Shown: one piece after another, positions 8,838 through 17,282 of the stretch
How positions within the stretch are numbered: position 1 is the stretch's first letter
Layout: every line of letters starts with the position of its first letter
DNA from: Streptomyces humicola
GTDB taxonomy: Bacteria > Actinomycetota > Actinomycetes > Streptomycetales > Streptomycetaceae
Length of the DNA: 64,000 nucleotides
Direction of reading: 5' to 3'
NCBI RefSeq assembly: GCF_024436035.1
Contig: NZ_JANFNG010000006.1
Coordinates: 62,001 to 126,000, forward strand
Notes under the pieces: generated by a model
What the model saw: only the letters and a program-made list of their open reading frames with translations
Told to the model about the DNA's origin: nothing
The model's database searches: none
Translations under genes and position numbers: made by a program

Positions 8838-9221
8838 ATGACGGACGCCGCGCGCCGCCCGGCGGGTGAGCTCGAAGCAGAGGTCCTCGCCGCCCTGTGG
8901 GCCGCCCATGCCCCGCTCACGCCGCCACAGGTCCAGCAATCCCTCGGGGGCACCCTGGCCCGTACGACCGTGGCCACGATCCTGGCCAGACTCCATGACA
9001 AGGGCACGGTGATACGCAGCCGGTCCGGTCGCGCCTACGCCTACACCCCGGCCGTCGAGGACGAGGCCGCGCTCGCCGCCCGCCGCATGCACACCGAGCT
9101 GGAGAAGGGCGACGACCGATCCGGCGTCCTCGCCCGCTTCGTCTCCCGGCTCTCGCCCGACGACGAACAGCTGCTGCGCGGCCTGCTGGCCCGCGCCGAG
9201 GAGCCGGGGAGCCGCCCGTGA
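8838..9221 (+). CDS. blaI: BlaI/MecI/CopY-family repressor
   Basis: This 127-aa winged-helix protein has the family signature AELEVLAALWAAHAPLTPPQ-like N-terminus (here GELEAEVLAALWAAHAPLTP), followed by LARTTVATILARLHDKGTV and RSGRAYAYTPAV. BlaI repressors bind as dimers and are cleaved when a partner M56 protease senses a signal. Its stop codon overlaps the GTG of the downstream protease gene by 4 bp, so the two are translationally coupled. It probably controls its own promoter, the divergent PAP2 gene and dedA through the shared operator. Confidence 0.92.
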   Translation: MTDAARRPAGELEAEVLAALWAAHAPLTPPQVQQSLGGTLARTTVATILARLHDKGTVIRSRSGRAYAYTPAVEDEAALAARRMHTELEKGDDRSGVLARFVSRLSPDDEQLLRGLLARAEEPGSRP

Positions 9222-10231
9222 CCTGGGCCGTCTGGGCTCCGCTGCTCGCACCGCTGCTCGCGGTGCCGTCGGCGCGCCGGCTGGCCGACATCCTTCCGCC
9301 ACGTGCCGCCGCGCTGCTGCTCGCCTCGACCGCCACGCTGCTCGCGCTGCTCAGCGCCGGCGCTCTGGCGATGCTGACCGCGGCCGGACTGCTGCGGTTG
9401 CCGCTGATCGCCGGACTCGCCCACATGTCTGCCGCGGACATGCGGCGCAGCACCCCGGTCGTCCTGCCGATCGGCGCGCTGGCCGCGCTCACGCTCGCGG
9501 TCGCGGCGGTGGCCCTGCTGCGTACGGCGCAGCGGCACCGCCGCGACCTGCTGCGTGCGACCGACACAGCGGAGCGCCACGGCGGCGCAGGCGATCTGAC
9601 CGTGCTGCCCGACCCCGGCGCCGACGCCTACGCGCTGCCGGGATTGCCCGGCCGGCCCGGCCGGGTCGTCGTCACCGCGGGCATGCTGCGGCGGCTCGAC
9701 GCGCGTGAGCGCGAAGTGCTGCTGGCGCATGAGCGCGCCCACCTGAAGTGCCGGCATCACGTGCTGATCATCCTCACCGATCTCGCGAGCTGCCTGCACC
9801 CGGCGCTGCGCCTGCTGCGTACGCCGCTCACGTTCCACTTGGAGCGGTGGGCGGACGAGTCCGCGGCCCGGGCGGTGGGCGACCGAAAGCTGACCGCGCG
9901 GGCAGTCGGCCGGGCCGCGCTCGCCGCATCGGCGGCGCCCGCCCTGCCCCGGCCCGCGATGGCGCTCGCCGCCTCCACCGGGCCCGTGCCACGCCGGGTG
10001 GCGGCGCTGCTCGCGGCGGAGCAGCCGCGGCCGCACTGGTCGTCGCGGTTGCGCACGACGCGGCCCGCAGCGGCGGTGGCGGCGCTGCTCACCGCGTGCG
10101 TGCTCGCCTCGGGCGTATGCGCGCTCGAAGCCGCGACCGATCTGCATGCCAATATCGAGTCGGCGCAGGGTGCGGTCCTGGCCCACGACGGGCACTGGCA
10201 TGTCCACCACGACGAGCACTTCACGGCGTGA
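9218..10231 (+). CDS. M56-family (BlaR1-like) membrane zinc metalloprotease
   Basis: The 337-aa protein has two or three N-terminal membrane helices, the zinc motif HERAH at residues 171-175 in LLAHERAHLKCRHH, and another helix near 280. It is much shorter than BlaR1 and has no C-terminal penicillin-binding sensor domain. It ends in a short His-rich tail, HDGHWHVHHDEHF, beyond the last helix and probably outside the cell. Coupling to blaI indicates that it inactivates that repressor. The signal it senses is unknown; a metal or another envelope cue is possible given the tail. Confidence 0.85.
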   Translation: MTWAVWAPLLAPLLAVPSARRLADILPPRAAALLLASTATLLALLSAGALAMLTAAGLLRLPLIAGLAHMSAADMRRSTPVVLPIGALAALTLAVAAVALLRTAQRHRRDLLRATDTAERHGGAGDLTVLPDPGADAYALPGLPGRPGRVVVTAGMLRRLDAREREVLLAHERAHLKCRHHVLIILTDLASCLHPALRLLRTPLTFHLERWADESAARAVGDRKLTARAVGRAALAASAAPALPRPAMALAASTGPVPRRVAALLAAEQPRPHWSSRLRTTRPAAAVAALLTACVLASGVCALEAATDLHANIESAQGAVLAHDGHWHVHHDEHFTA

Positions 10232-10320
10232 TCACAGCCTGATCCCGTAGTTTTGGCCATGACGGCCCCGCCCTGCCCGCGAGGCATCACAGCGCCGCGA
10301 ACCAGCGCGCCCCGAGCTGC

Positions 10321-10338
10321 GTCTACACTCGTGTAGAC
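10321..10338 (+). promoter_or_regulatory. BlaI-type operator upstream of dedA
   Basis: GTCTACACTCGTGTAGAC is a perfect 8+2+8 palindrome and shares the GTCTAC-N6-GTAGAC frame with the operator at 8780-8797. A -10-like TACACT lies inside it at 10324-10329. It sits 65 bp before the dedA start. Confidence 0.7.
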
Positions 10339-10403
10339 CTTCAGAGCCCAGAGAACCCCCAGACACCACCCAGCCTGCACCCACCGCCGCAGAGGGGCGC
10401 GAC

Positions 10404-11081
10404 ATGAACGCACTGACCCACGGGTCACAGCTCGCCGTCAACGTGATGGATCCGACCTCACTGCTGTCGACATTCGGCGCGCTTGGCATCCTGGTCGTGC
10501 TCTTCGCCGAAACCGGCCTGCTGATCGGCTTCTTCCTGCCCGGCGACTCGCTGCTGTTCACGGCCGGCCTGCTCACCACGACGACCGCGAACTCCACGAT
10601 CCACCTGTCCCTCACCTGGGTGCTGCTCGCGGCGGCCGCCGGTTCACTGATCGGCGCGCAGACCGGTTACTACATCGGGCGCCGCGGCGGCCCGGCGCTC
10701 ATCGCGCGTATCAAGAACCCCAAGCTGCACCACGGGATCAAGCGCTCCGGCGAGATCCTCGACCAGTACGGGCACGCCAAGGCGATCGTGCTGGCCCGGT
10801 TCATCCCGGTGGTGCGCACGGTGCTCAACCCGATGGCCGGTGCGCTCGGCGTGCCGCCGAAGACGTTCGCCCTGTGGCAGGTCCTGGGCGGTGTGGTGTG
10901 GAGCATCGGCGTCACGATCGCCGGACACGCGCTCGGCTCGTCGATCCCCAACATCGACAGCTACCTGCTGCCGATCATCGCCCTGATCGTCGTCGTCTCG
11001 CTGATCCCGGTGGCGCTGGAGATCCGCAAGGCCCGCCGCGCCCCGGCGGCGGACATCCGCGAGTACAGCACGCCCGAGTAA
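10404..11081 (+). CDS. DedA-family membrane protein
   Basis: The 225-aa protein has DedA hallmarks: FAETGLLIGFFLPGDSLLF, GAQTGYYIGRRGGPAL, AIVLARFIPVVRTVLNPMAG and a C-terminal helix VVSLIPVALEIRKARR. About five membrane segments with re-entrant loops are expected. Several DedA proteins have been shown to flip undecaprenyl phosphate or other phospholipids back across the membrane. The gene follows the blaI-protease pair and has its own copy of the operator, suggesting a shared envelope-stress role with the PAP2 phosphatase. Confidence 0.9.
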   Translation: MNALTHGSQLAVNVMDPTSLLSTFGALGILVVLFAETGLLIGFFLPGDSLLFTAGLLTTTTANSTIHLSLTWVLLAAAAGSLIGAQTGYYIGRRGGPALIARIKNPKLHHGIKRSGEILDQYGHAKAIVLARFIPVVRTVLNPMAGALGVPPKTFALWQVLGGVVWSIGVTIAGHALGSSIPNIDSYLLPIIALIVVVSLIPVALEIRKARRAPAADIREYSTPE

Positions 11082-11126
11082 TCGTTTTCCGTCGACTTTC
11101 CGCTGGAACCGTTCCGTAGAGTGCGT

Positions 11127-11164
11127 CGATCGGGTGATACTCCGTGCGGAGTATCACCCGATCG
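11127..11164. promoter_or_regulatory. perfect 17-bp inverted repeat before tatA-like gene
   Basis: CGATCGGGTGATACTCC (11127-11143) is followed by the loop GTGC and its exact complement (11148-11164). It lies 45 bp after dedA and ends 25 bp before the tatA-like start. It could be the dedA terminator, since the stem is strong, but it has no U-tract. It could equally be an operator or 5'-UTR hairpin. A GGAAC-N16-TC pattern at 11105-11127 resembles an ECF sigma promoter, which would favour a regulatory role. Confidence 0.6.
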
Positions 11165-11189
11165 CCCCCGGCGAGAGCGAGGCTGCAGG

Positions 11190-11474
11190 ATGTTCCGGAA
11201 CGGGCTTGAACCCTGGCACGTGATCCTGGTTGTCGTGGTGTGCCTATTGCTGTTCGGCTCCAAGAAGCTGCCGGACGCGGCCCGCGGCCTCGGAAAGTCG
11301 CTGCGCATCCTCAAGGCCGAGACGCGCGCGCTGCGTGAGGACGGCAACGAGGGCACCGACGAGGCGTCCGACTCCGCCCCGCCCGCGCGGGAGACCGGTC
11401 CCCGCGAAGCCCTGGAGCCCGCAGACCGCGAGCCCGAGCCGGCGGCCGCACCCGGCGAACGCCGCCAGGCCTAG
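11190..11474 (+). CDS. TatA/E-like protein (Sec-independent translocase component)
   Basis: This 94-aa protein has a short N-terminal helix, EPWHVILVVVVCLLLFGSKK, the TatA motif FGSKKLPDAARGLGKSLR and a charged amphipathic region. A disordered acidic, Pro/Ala-rich tail follows. The start is the ATG at 11190, matching the usual short N-terminus. The chromosomal tatAC operon is probably elsewhere, because no tatC is next to it. The gene is convergent with the DUF1254 gene; the two stop codons nearly touch. Confidence 0.85.
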   Translation: MFRNGLEPWHVILVVVVCLLLFGSKKLPDAARGLGKSLRILKAETRALREDGNEGTDEASDSAPPARETGPREALEPADREPEPAAAPGERRQA

Positions 11475-11480
11475 GCCTAG

Positions 11481-12773
11481 CTAGGGCGGGGATTCCCGCC
11501 GGAAGGGCCGCGGCACAAGCGGCGGAAGCGACCAACGCCCGTCGCGCACCGACGCCTCAGGCCCGTAGATGCTCATCGCGAGCGTGAACGGACCGGCAGG
11601 CGCGGGAAGCCAGTTCGCGGCCTCGTCCGGCTTGCCGGGACGCTCGCGCTGCACATACAGCGTCAATCCGCCGTCAGGGTCCTGGACCAGGCCGGGCGTG
11701 TGGTCACCGATCCAGTGGCGGCTCTCGGGGTTGTCGACGAGAGTGCGCCGGGGCAGTTGCCGGATCGCGACCGACCAGAGGAAGCGCGCGGGCGGCAGTG
11801 CTCCGGACGCGAAACGAATGGTGTAATCGCGCACCCCGCCGTCCGGAGGCGCGGTGCCCTCGCTGTCGGCGGTCCAGCCGCCGTACCAGGCCTCGTCGAC
11901 CGGCAGCCCGTACAGTCCGAGGTGGGCGCCGACGGCGCGGGCGAGGATGTTCCCGCGGTGCTCGGCACGGGTGCCGTACCAGGGTGAGGAGTCGGTTGCC
12001 CGGGCGGTGGCGGTGCGCATCAGCTGACGTGCGTCGACGACGCCGAGCTCGACCGCGGTGCGGATCTCGTGGGTGAGCGCGTCGAGTTCGAAGGTGCCGC
12101 TGCCGTCGACGCCCAACTCGTTGAGAGCGCTGCGCAGTTCCGCCTCCTCCGGCAGGGTGGGGAAGAAGCCGAGGAGAAAGTCGAGCAGGCGGAAGCAGGC
12201 GGCACTGCGCAGCGACTCCTCGTCCCAGACGGGCCAGTCGGTCCCGTCCCACGCGGATCGTGGCGCGGGCTCGCCGAGGCGTTCGCTGAGCGGCGTGAGG
12301 CGGTACCCCTCCTGGACCGTACGCAGGCCCGTCATGTCGTCGGGGCCGGCGAGGAAGGTGCGGCCGACGATGCCGACGAGGAAGGTGTCGGCGCACAGCA
12401 CGCTGTCGATGCCATCGGGTACGGGGTCGCTCCAGTCGGGGCCGGTGATCAGGTGGCTGCCGGGCTGCGCCCCCGTGGTCCGGGTACCGACGAGGCCGAC
12501 GTAGCAGGTGTCGAGGTCGTGGACCGGCAGGACGTAGTAGCGATCGGTGGCCGGCACCGAGAGGATCCACGGTCCCGCCCGCAGATCCAGCCACGCCCAG
12601 GAGTACGGGGTGTCGCTGACGGGCCGCATGTCGTGCCGGAAGCGGCCGAACTCGCCGTCCACGGGTTCGATGACCTGCCGGTACATCGTGCGGTAGTTCA
12701 GCAGCATGGGGTATGCGTAGATCCAGGCCTCCGCGGCCGTGCGCCGCACGATGTCGACTGCCGGAACACCCAT
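11481..12773 (-). CDS. DUF1254/DUF1214 domain protein
   Basis: The 430-aa protein starts with a DUF1254 domain (EAWIYAYPMLLNYRTMYRQV, WAWLDLRAGPWILSVP, RYYVLPVHDLDTCYVG). It ends with a DUF1214 domain (FLWSVAIRQLPRRTLVDN, then LTLYVQRERPGKPDEAANWLP). These two domains usually occur together, often in secreted or membrane-linked proteins of unknown function. No signal peptide is evident here. No neighbouring gene suggests a role. Confidence 0.85.
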   Translation of the reverse strand: MGVPAVDIVRRTAAEAWIYAYPMLLNYRTMYRQVIEPVDGEFGRFRHDMRPVSDTPYSWAWLDLRAGPWILSVPATDRYYVLPVHDLDTCYVGLVGTRTTGAQPGSHLITGPDWSDPVPDGIDSVLCADTFLVGIVGRTFLAGPDDMTGLRTVQEGYRLTPLSERLGEPAPRSAWDGTDWPVWDEESLRSAACFRLLDFLLGFFPTLPEEAELRSALNELGVDGSGTFELDALTHEIRTAVELGVVDARQLMRTATARATDSSPWYGTRAEHRGNILARAVGAHLGLYGLPVDEAWYGGWTADSEGTAPPDGGVRDYTIRFASGALPPARFLWSVAIRQLPRRTLVDNPESRHWIGDHTPGLVQDPDGGLTLYVQRERPGKPDEAANWLPAPAGPFTLAMSIYGPEASVRDGRWSLPPLVPRPFRRESPP

Positions 12774-12902
12774 GCCGACTACCGTCCTCCCGACCTTCTG
12801 TTACGGATAGTAGTCGTACGGGAATGCTGACGCGCGGCGGGCGGCCACCAGCCGGGCCTCACACCCGGAATCGCCCAGTACGTTCAGCACCAGGAGCATC
12901 CG

Positions 12903-13595
12903 ATGGTCCAGCCACCCGCCCGCCAGAACGTCACCTTCCCCAGCGCCGCGGGCACCGCCCACGGCTACCTCGCCCTGCCCGCCGACGGCGGCGGTCCCGG
13001 TGTGATCGTCATCCAGGAGTGGTGGGGCCTGACCGGGCACATCGCCGACGTCGCCGACCGCCTGGCCGCCGCCGGATTCACCGCGCTCGCCCCCGACCTG
13101 TTCGGCGGCACCGTCGCCCACGACGCGGCCGAGGCCCGCCGGATCTCCGCCGGGCTGCCCGCGGGACGCGGCGTCGAGCTGCTCTCGGGTGCCGTCGACT
13201 ACCTGCTCTCGCGCGACGAGGTGACCGGCGACCGGGTCGGCGCTGTCGGCTTCTGCATGGGCGGCGGTTTCGTGCTGCTGCTCGCCGCCCGCGACCCGCG
13301 CATCGCCGCCGCCGTACCGTTCTACGGGGTGATCCACGGTGATCTGCCGGACTTCTCGGCGCTCAAGGCCGATGTGCTCGGCCACTACGGCCGTACCGAC
13401 CGCACTGTGCCGCCGGAGTCGCTCGACGAGCTCGCCTCGGCGATCCGCAGCCAGTCCGGCATCACCCCGCAGTTCCACCTCTACCCGGCAGGCCACGCCT
13501 TCTTCAACGACAGCCGCCCGGAGACCCACGACCCGGCTTCCGCCTCGCTCGCCTGGGACCGCACGCTGGAGTTCCTGCGGACGCATCTGTCGTGA
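12903..13595 (+). CDS. dienelactone hydrolase family protein
   Basis: The 230-aa alpha/beta hydrolase carries the Cys nucleophile motif GFCMGGG, the early VIQEWWGL loop, an acid region GRTDRTVPPE and the catalytic His in YPAGHAFFNDSRPE. This is the dienelactone hydrolase pattern. It is a single gene without other aromatic-ring cleavage genes nearby, so the substrate is unknown; many such stand-alone copies have general ester or lactone activity. AGGAG lies 6 nt before the ATG. Its stop codon overlaps the first unit of a short repeat array. Confidence 0.88.
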   Translation: MVQPPARQNVTFPSAAGTAHGYLALPADGGGPGVIVIQEWWGLTGHIADVADRLAAAGFTALAPDLFGGTVAHDAAEARRISAGLPAGRGVELLSGAVDYLLSRDEVTGDRVGAVGFCMGGGFVLLLAARDPRIAAAVPFYGVIHGDLPDFSALKADVLGHYGRTDRTVPPESLDELASAIRSQSGITPQFHLYPAGHAFFNDSRPETHDPASASLAWDRTLEFLRTHLS

Positions 13596-13653
13596 GCTGT
13601 CCTGAGCTGTCCTGAGCTCTCCCGAGCGGGTGTCCCGAGCGGTTGTCCCGAGC
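13589..13653. repeat. six-unit 10-bp degenerate repeat TGTCCYGAGC
   Basis: Units start at 13589, 13599, 13609, 13619, 13631 and 13644. The first three are contiguous, and the last two are separated by GG or GGT-type spacers. The first unit contains the stop codon of the dienelactone hydrolase gene. Confidence 0.75.
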
Positions 13654-13775
13654 CCGGTATCGAGTCTGGCATGTCCCTGACGAGTTGGTAGGGTGATCCG
13701 GCCGTCGCGGCGGGGCAGCCGTGCTCTTGCGTGTACATGCCCATCTGTGTACTTGCGTTACGACTTGGAGCTTTC

Positions 13776-14225
13776 ATGAACAGGACTCTTGCCGTCATAG
13801 CCGCAGCCGTCTGCCTGGGCGCCGGAGCCGTCGGCTGTTCGTCGGGCACCAAGGCCACCAGCTCGTCGGCGCCGAGCAGCGCCGCCGCGTCCACGCCGGC
13901 CGCCGCCGCCCCGGGCCAGGGGTGCAACGCCCCGGTCCTGAAGCAGGCCACGCAGGCGATGGACAGCGAGAAGGACGCCATGAACCAGGAGCTGAACACC
14001 GCCGGCACGGGGGTGAAGATCACGAAGATCACCTCCGACGATTCGTGCTACCTGGTGATGGAGACCAACGCGAAGACCAGCGACGCCCAGGCGAAGAAGG
14101 AGTTCCAGTCCGTGGGCCAGGGCTTCGCCGGCGCCATCCCCACCTCCGGCGCAAGCGCGATCAAGGGCGTGAAGATCGTCGCCGCCGACAACAGCGTCAT
14201 CTTCGAGCAGGGGGCGTCGAAGTAA
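13776..14225 (+). CDS. small putative lipoprotein, unknown function
   Basis: The 149-aa protein starts at the ATG after a GGAG-like site (MNRTLAVIAAAVCLGAGAVG). It has a lipoprotein signal peptide ending in AVGCSS, then a Ser/Ala/Pro linker. The remaining ~100-residue domain contains two Cys (QGCNAP and DDSCYLV) that could form a disulfide outside the cell. I do not recognise the domain. It is a single gene, followed by a strong hairpin terminator. Confidence 0.75.
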   Translation: MNRTLAVIAAAVCLGAGAVGCSSGTKATSSSAPSSAAASTPAAAAPGQGCNAPVLKQATQAMDSEKDAMNQELNTAGTGVKITKITSDDSCYLVMETNAKTSDAQAKKEFQSVGQGFAGAIPTSGASAIKGVKIVAADNSVIFEQGASK

Positions 14226-14289
14226 CGCAAGCCTCGGGGGAGACCGTGGTCGGCGATCTGCTCGGTCAGCGCCCCGCTCGTGTGCCCGC

Positions 14290-14315
14290 CGCGCCCCCGA
14301 GGTGCCGGGGGCGCG
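14290..14315. terminator. bidirectional terminator
   Basis: A perfect 10-bp stem, CGCGCCCCCG / CGGGGGCGCG, with loop AGGTGC separates the convergent lipoprotein and ABC-F genes. Confidence 0.7.
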
Positions 14316-14403
14316 TGAGCCAGACGCTCTCGCGCGGTCGCGAGGCCCGCTTGCCGGCCACGAGGCCCTCCCGGCGCTCGTTCCTTTGGTTACACGGCAG
14401 ATG

Positions 14404-16014
14404 TCACAACGGGTCGATCTCGGTCAGCTCGCCGTCGAGCCGCAGCCAGCGTGTGATGCCCAGATCGCGCAGGAACGGGACGTCATGACCGGCCACGATC
14501 AGCGCGCCCTCGTACGACTCCAGCGCCGTGGAGAGCTGCCGCACGCTCGCCAGATCCAGGTTGTTGGTCGGCTCGTCCAACAGCAGGAGCTGCGGCGGTG
14601 GTTCGGCGAGCAGCAGCGCCGCCAGGGTGGCCCGGAAGCGCTCGCCGCCGGAGAGGGTGCCCACCTGCTGGTCGGCACGACGCCCCCGGAAGAGGAACCG
14701 GGCCAGCCTGGCGCGGATCGTGTTGTCGGCCACCGCAGGCGCGAACCGCGCGGTGTTCTGCGCCACCGTCAGCCCATCGTCGAGGACGTCGAGCCGCTGC
14801 GGCAGATAACGGACGGGAACCGACGCCCTCACCTCCCCTGCCACCGGCGGGAGTTCACCGGCGATGGTGCGCAGCAGCGTGCTCTTGCCCGCTCCGTTCC
14901 TGCCGACGAGGGCGATCCGTTCGGGGCCGCGCACATCCAGATCGGCCCGGTCGCCGCCCCACTGCGGCTGCAGCCCAGTGAGGGTGAGCACCGTCCGTCC
15001 GGCCGGGACGCAGGTCTGCGGCAGGTCGATGCGGATCTCGTTGTCGTCACGCACGGCCGACTCCGCCTCGCTGAGCCGCTCCTTGGCCTCTTCGAGCTTC
15101 TCCATGTGCATCGTGCGGTGCTTGCCCGCGGCCACCTGCGCCTGGCGCTTGCGTTCCTTCATCACCACCTTGGGCTCACGCTTGGTGTCGTACATCTTCT
15201 GCCCGTAGCGGACGCGCCGGTCGAGCTTGATCCTCGCCTCGCTCAGTTCGCGCTTCTGCTTGCGCACATCGGACTCCGCGACGCGCACCATGCGCTCGGC
15301 CGCCTCCTGCTCGGCGGCCACCGCCTCCTCGTAGTCAGTGAGGTTGCCGCCGTACCAGCGGATCTCGCCCGAGCGCAGATCGCCGATCTGGTCGACGAGT
15401 CGGAGCAGCTCCCGGTCATGGCTGACGATCACCATGGCGCCCGTCCACTGGGCGACGGCATCGTAGAGCCGGTGGCGGGCGGTCAGGTCGAGGTTGTTGG
15501 TGGGCTCGTCGAGGAGCAGGACGTCGGGCCGCCGCAGGAGCTGCGCGGCGAGGCAGAGCAGCACCGACTCGCCGCCGGAGAGCTCGCCGATCGGGCGCTG
15601 CGGCGTGACGTGCTCCAGGCCGAGCCGGTCGAGAGTGGCCCGGGCCCGCTCCTCGACGTCCCAGTCGTCGCCGACGACGGCGAAGTTCTCCTCGCGCACG
15701 TCCCCGGCTTCGATCGCGGCGAGTGCCTTGCGGATCTCGGCGATCCCGAGCGCTTCCTCGACGCGTACGTCGGTGCGGAGTGTGATGTTCTGCGGAAGGT
15801 AGCCGAACTCACCGGTGACCTTGACCGAACCGCCGGCCGGGGTCAGCTCCCCGGCGATCAGCCGGAGCAGCGTCGACTTACCTGACCCGTTGACGCCGAT
15901 CAGTCCGGTACGGCCGGGACCGATCAGCAGCGAGAAGTCGGTGAACACGGGGGTGCCGTCGGGCCAGGCGAAGGTGAGGTCGGCGCAGACGACGGACGAG
16001 GTTGACGTACTCAT
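14404..16014 (-). CDS. ABC-F family ATPase (ribosome-associated, possible antibiotic protection)
   Basis: This 536-aa soluble protein has two ATP-binding cassettes and no membrane domain. Walker A motifs are GVNGSGKST and GRNGAGKST; signatures are LSGGES and LSGGER; Walker B regions are LLLDEPTNN in both halves. A charged inter-domain linker (~245-330, [20 protein letters not shown]) matches the P-site tRNA-interaction motif of ABC-F proteins. Some actinobacterial members protect ribosomes from macrolides, lincosamides or pleuromutilins; others are housekeeping translation factors. Sequence alone does not decide. GGAGG precedes the ATG. Confidence 0.9.
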   Translation of the reverse strand: MSTSTSSVVCADLTFAWPDGTPVFTDFSLLIGPGRTGLIGVNGSGKSTLLRLIAGELTPAGGSVKVTGEFGYLPQNITLRTDVRVEEALGIAEIRKALAAIEAGDVREENFAVVGDDWDVEERARATLDRLGLEHVTPQRPIGELSGGESVLLCLAAQLLRRPDVLLLDEPTNNLDLTARHRLYDAVAQWTGAMVIVSHDRELLRLVDQIGDLRSGEIRWYGGNLTDYEEAVAAEQEAAERMVRVAESDVRKQKRELSEARIKLDRRVRYGQKMYDTKREPKVVMKERKRQAQVAAGKHRTMHMEKLEEAKERLSEAESAVRDDNEIRIDLPQTCVPAGRTVLTLTGLQPQWGGDRADLDVRGPERIALVGRNGAGKSTLLRTIAGELPPVAGEVRASVPVRYLPQRLDVLDDGLTVAQNTARFAPAVADNTIRARLARFLFRGRRADQQVGTLSGGERFRATLAALLLAEPPPQLLLLDEPTNNLDLASVRQLSTALESYEGALIVAGHDVPFLRDLGITRWLRLDGELTEIDPL

Positions 16015-16389
16015 GGAGGCCTCCGGTCGGGTTCGCGGTGTTCGATGACGCGGGAAACCTCAGATGAGCAATGGTCTTCTCCAGTCGGCGGCAATGAGAC
16101 TTCTGCACCGTAGAGGCAACGGTCGCCGCCGAGCGACCGAATTTCGTAGGCCCACTGTTCGGGCCCCGACAGCGGGGACGCCTGCCGGCCGGCGCGGCTG
16201 CCCCGAACTCGGCCGCGAGCACGCACCGGGGCGCAGCCGGCCTCGGGCCCACCCGCTACAGAGCCACCGTCACCGTCTGGGTGGCGCCCGCCGCTCCGCG
16301 CCGCCGCGTCGCCGTCCTGCCCGAGCTGCGGGTTCGCGCATCGCGCGGCTCGAAAGCCAGCGGACCGGCGGCTGATTCCTCAACAATGC
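16015..16389. other. intergenic stretch upstream of ABC-F gene
   Basis: No gene is convincing in this stretch. It probably holds the promoter and 5' leader of the minus-strand ABC-F gene. A short dyad, CGGTCGC / GCGACCG, is present around 16115-16140, but no clear attenuator or leader peptide could be defined. Confidence 0.3.
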
Positions 16390-16887
16390 CTACGCCAGGT
16401 CGGCTTCGGTGTTCGTGGGACGGTAGGCGCCCACCCAGATTTCGGTGATCGCGCTGACGTACCGCGCTCCGCAGGCATCGCTCGGGACGACGAGCTGGCT
16501 GCCTTCCGCATCGAGCGGGTTTCCGTCCAGGCTGGTGGCGAGCAGCACGGGGGCGTTGCCGAATTCGGCGTCGATTTCCGGCCAGGACAGCACTGCTCGA
16601 TGGCCGTCCCTGCCGAAGACCGCGACGAGGAAGCGCGAGCGGTCCTTGCGGCGGCGCACGTCGAAGGCCGGTTCGGCCCGGGTGATGACGTCCCTGAGCA
16701 GGGGTCCGGTGAAGGCGTGGTGCTGGGCGCCGTTGGTGGCACAGTCGAAGACGACGTCTGCCTGGTGGGCGGAGAAGTGCCGTAGCTGTTCCACGGTCAG
16801 GTCGGCGGGGTGGCGGAGGTCGCCGTGAAGGCGCAGGGGCCCGGTGCGGACCGTTGTTGTCAGGGGCGGTGCTGTGGTGCGGCTCAT
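16390..16887 (-). CDS. molybdopterin-oxidoreductase-like small protein
   Basis: The 165-aa protein resembles the oxidoreductase molybdopterin-binding fold in short form: LHGDLRHPADLTVEQLRHF, VVFDCATNGAQHHAFTGPLL and GRDGHRAVLSWPEIDAEF. The LVVPSDACGARYVSAITEIWV end is also typical. The family's usual cofactor Cys is not obvious; a Cys is seen in FDCATNG. Short members often sit beside molybdate uptake genes. Here a TOBE-domain regulator lies upstream. GGAGGG lies 8 nt before the ATG. The function is probably molybdenum-linked, but this is inference. Confidence 0.75.
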   Translation of the reverse strand: MSRTTAPPLTTTVRTGPLRLHGDLRHPADLTVEQLRHFSAHQADVVFDCATNGAQHHAFTGPLLRDVITRAEPAFDVRRRKDRSRFLVAVFGRDGHRAVLSWPEIDAEFGNAPVLLATSLDGNPLDAEGSQLVVPSDACGARYVSAITEIWVGAYRPTNTEADLA

Positions 16888-16996
16888 CGGCGTCCCCTCC
16901 GACCATCCGTGCGACGGGTTGTCCGGAAGACGTCATGCCCGTTCACCATGGTCGCGAACCGCACATGCTGCAGCTTTCGGCGACTTTGCCTCATGA

Positions 16997-17030
16997 ATGT
17001 GTGCCGTATTAAAGAATATGGCTCACACAT
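16997..17030. promoter_or_regulatory. AT-rich dyad upstream of molybdopterin-like gene
   Basis: ATGTGTG (16997-17003) and CACACAT (17024-17030) flank an AT-rich 20-bp core. Such AT-rich DNA is rare in this genome and suggests a promoter or operator for the minus-strand gene starting at 16887. Confidence 0.35.
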
Positions 17031-17043
17031 GCGGGCATCCTGG

Positions 17044-17274
17044 TCATGCCGAGCCTTCGTGTGGGGGGTGCCTCCTGGACGGCCGGTCCGGCGTTGCGTC
17101 CTGAGCCCGGTGTTCCTCGAGGGCCAGCCACACCTTGGCGCGTAGCAGCGGGACCTCTGTGAAGCGCACTCCGGTCGCGTCGCGCAGGGCGTTGGCGAAG
17201 GCGGGGTCGGGCGCAACCTGTCCCGCCTGACGGACCGGCTCGATCTCCGCGCGGCACTCCTGTGCCACCCGCAC
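17044..17274 (-). pseudogene. probable C-terminal remnant of a xanthine-dehydrogenase-type molybdenum subunit
   Basis: A GTG-started 76-aa frame contains AFANALRDATGVRFTEVPLL and RAKVWLAL. It resembles the extreme C-terminus of the large molybdopterin-binding subunit of xanthine/CO dehydrogenases (pattern NA..DATGVR.T..PLT...V). Everything upstream of that is missing, because the TOBE gene ends only 8 bp before it. It could be a remnant left by deletion, or a small gene of unknown role. Confidence 0.45.
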
Positions 17275-17282
17275 GGCCCGCG

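Noticed and set aside
8058-9302. Longer PAP2 protein starting at 9302
   Set aside because: It would cover blaI in antisense. GGAGGAA and family length support the GTG at 8723.
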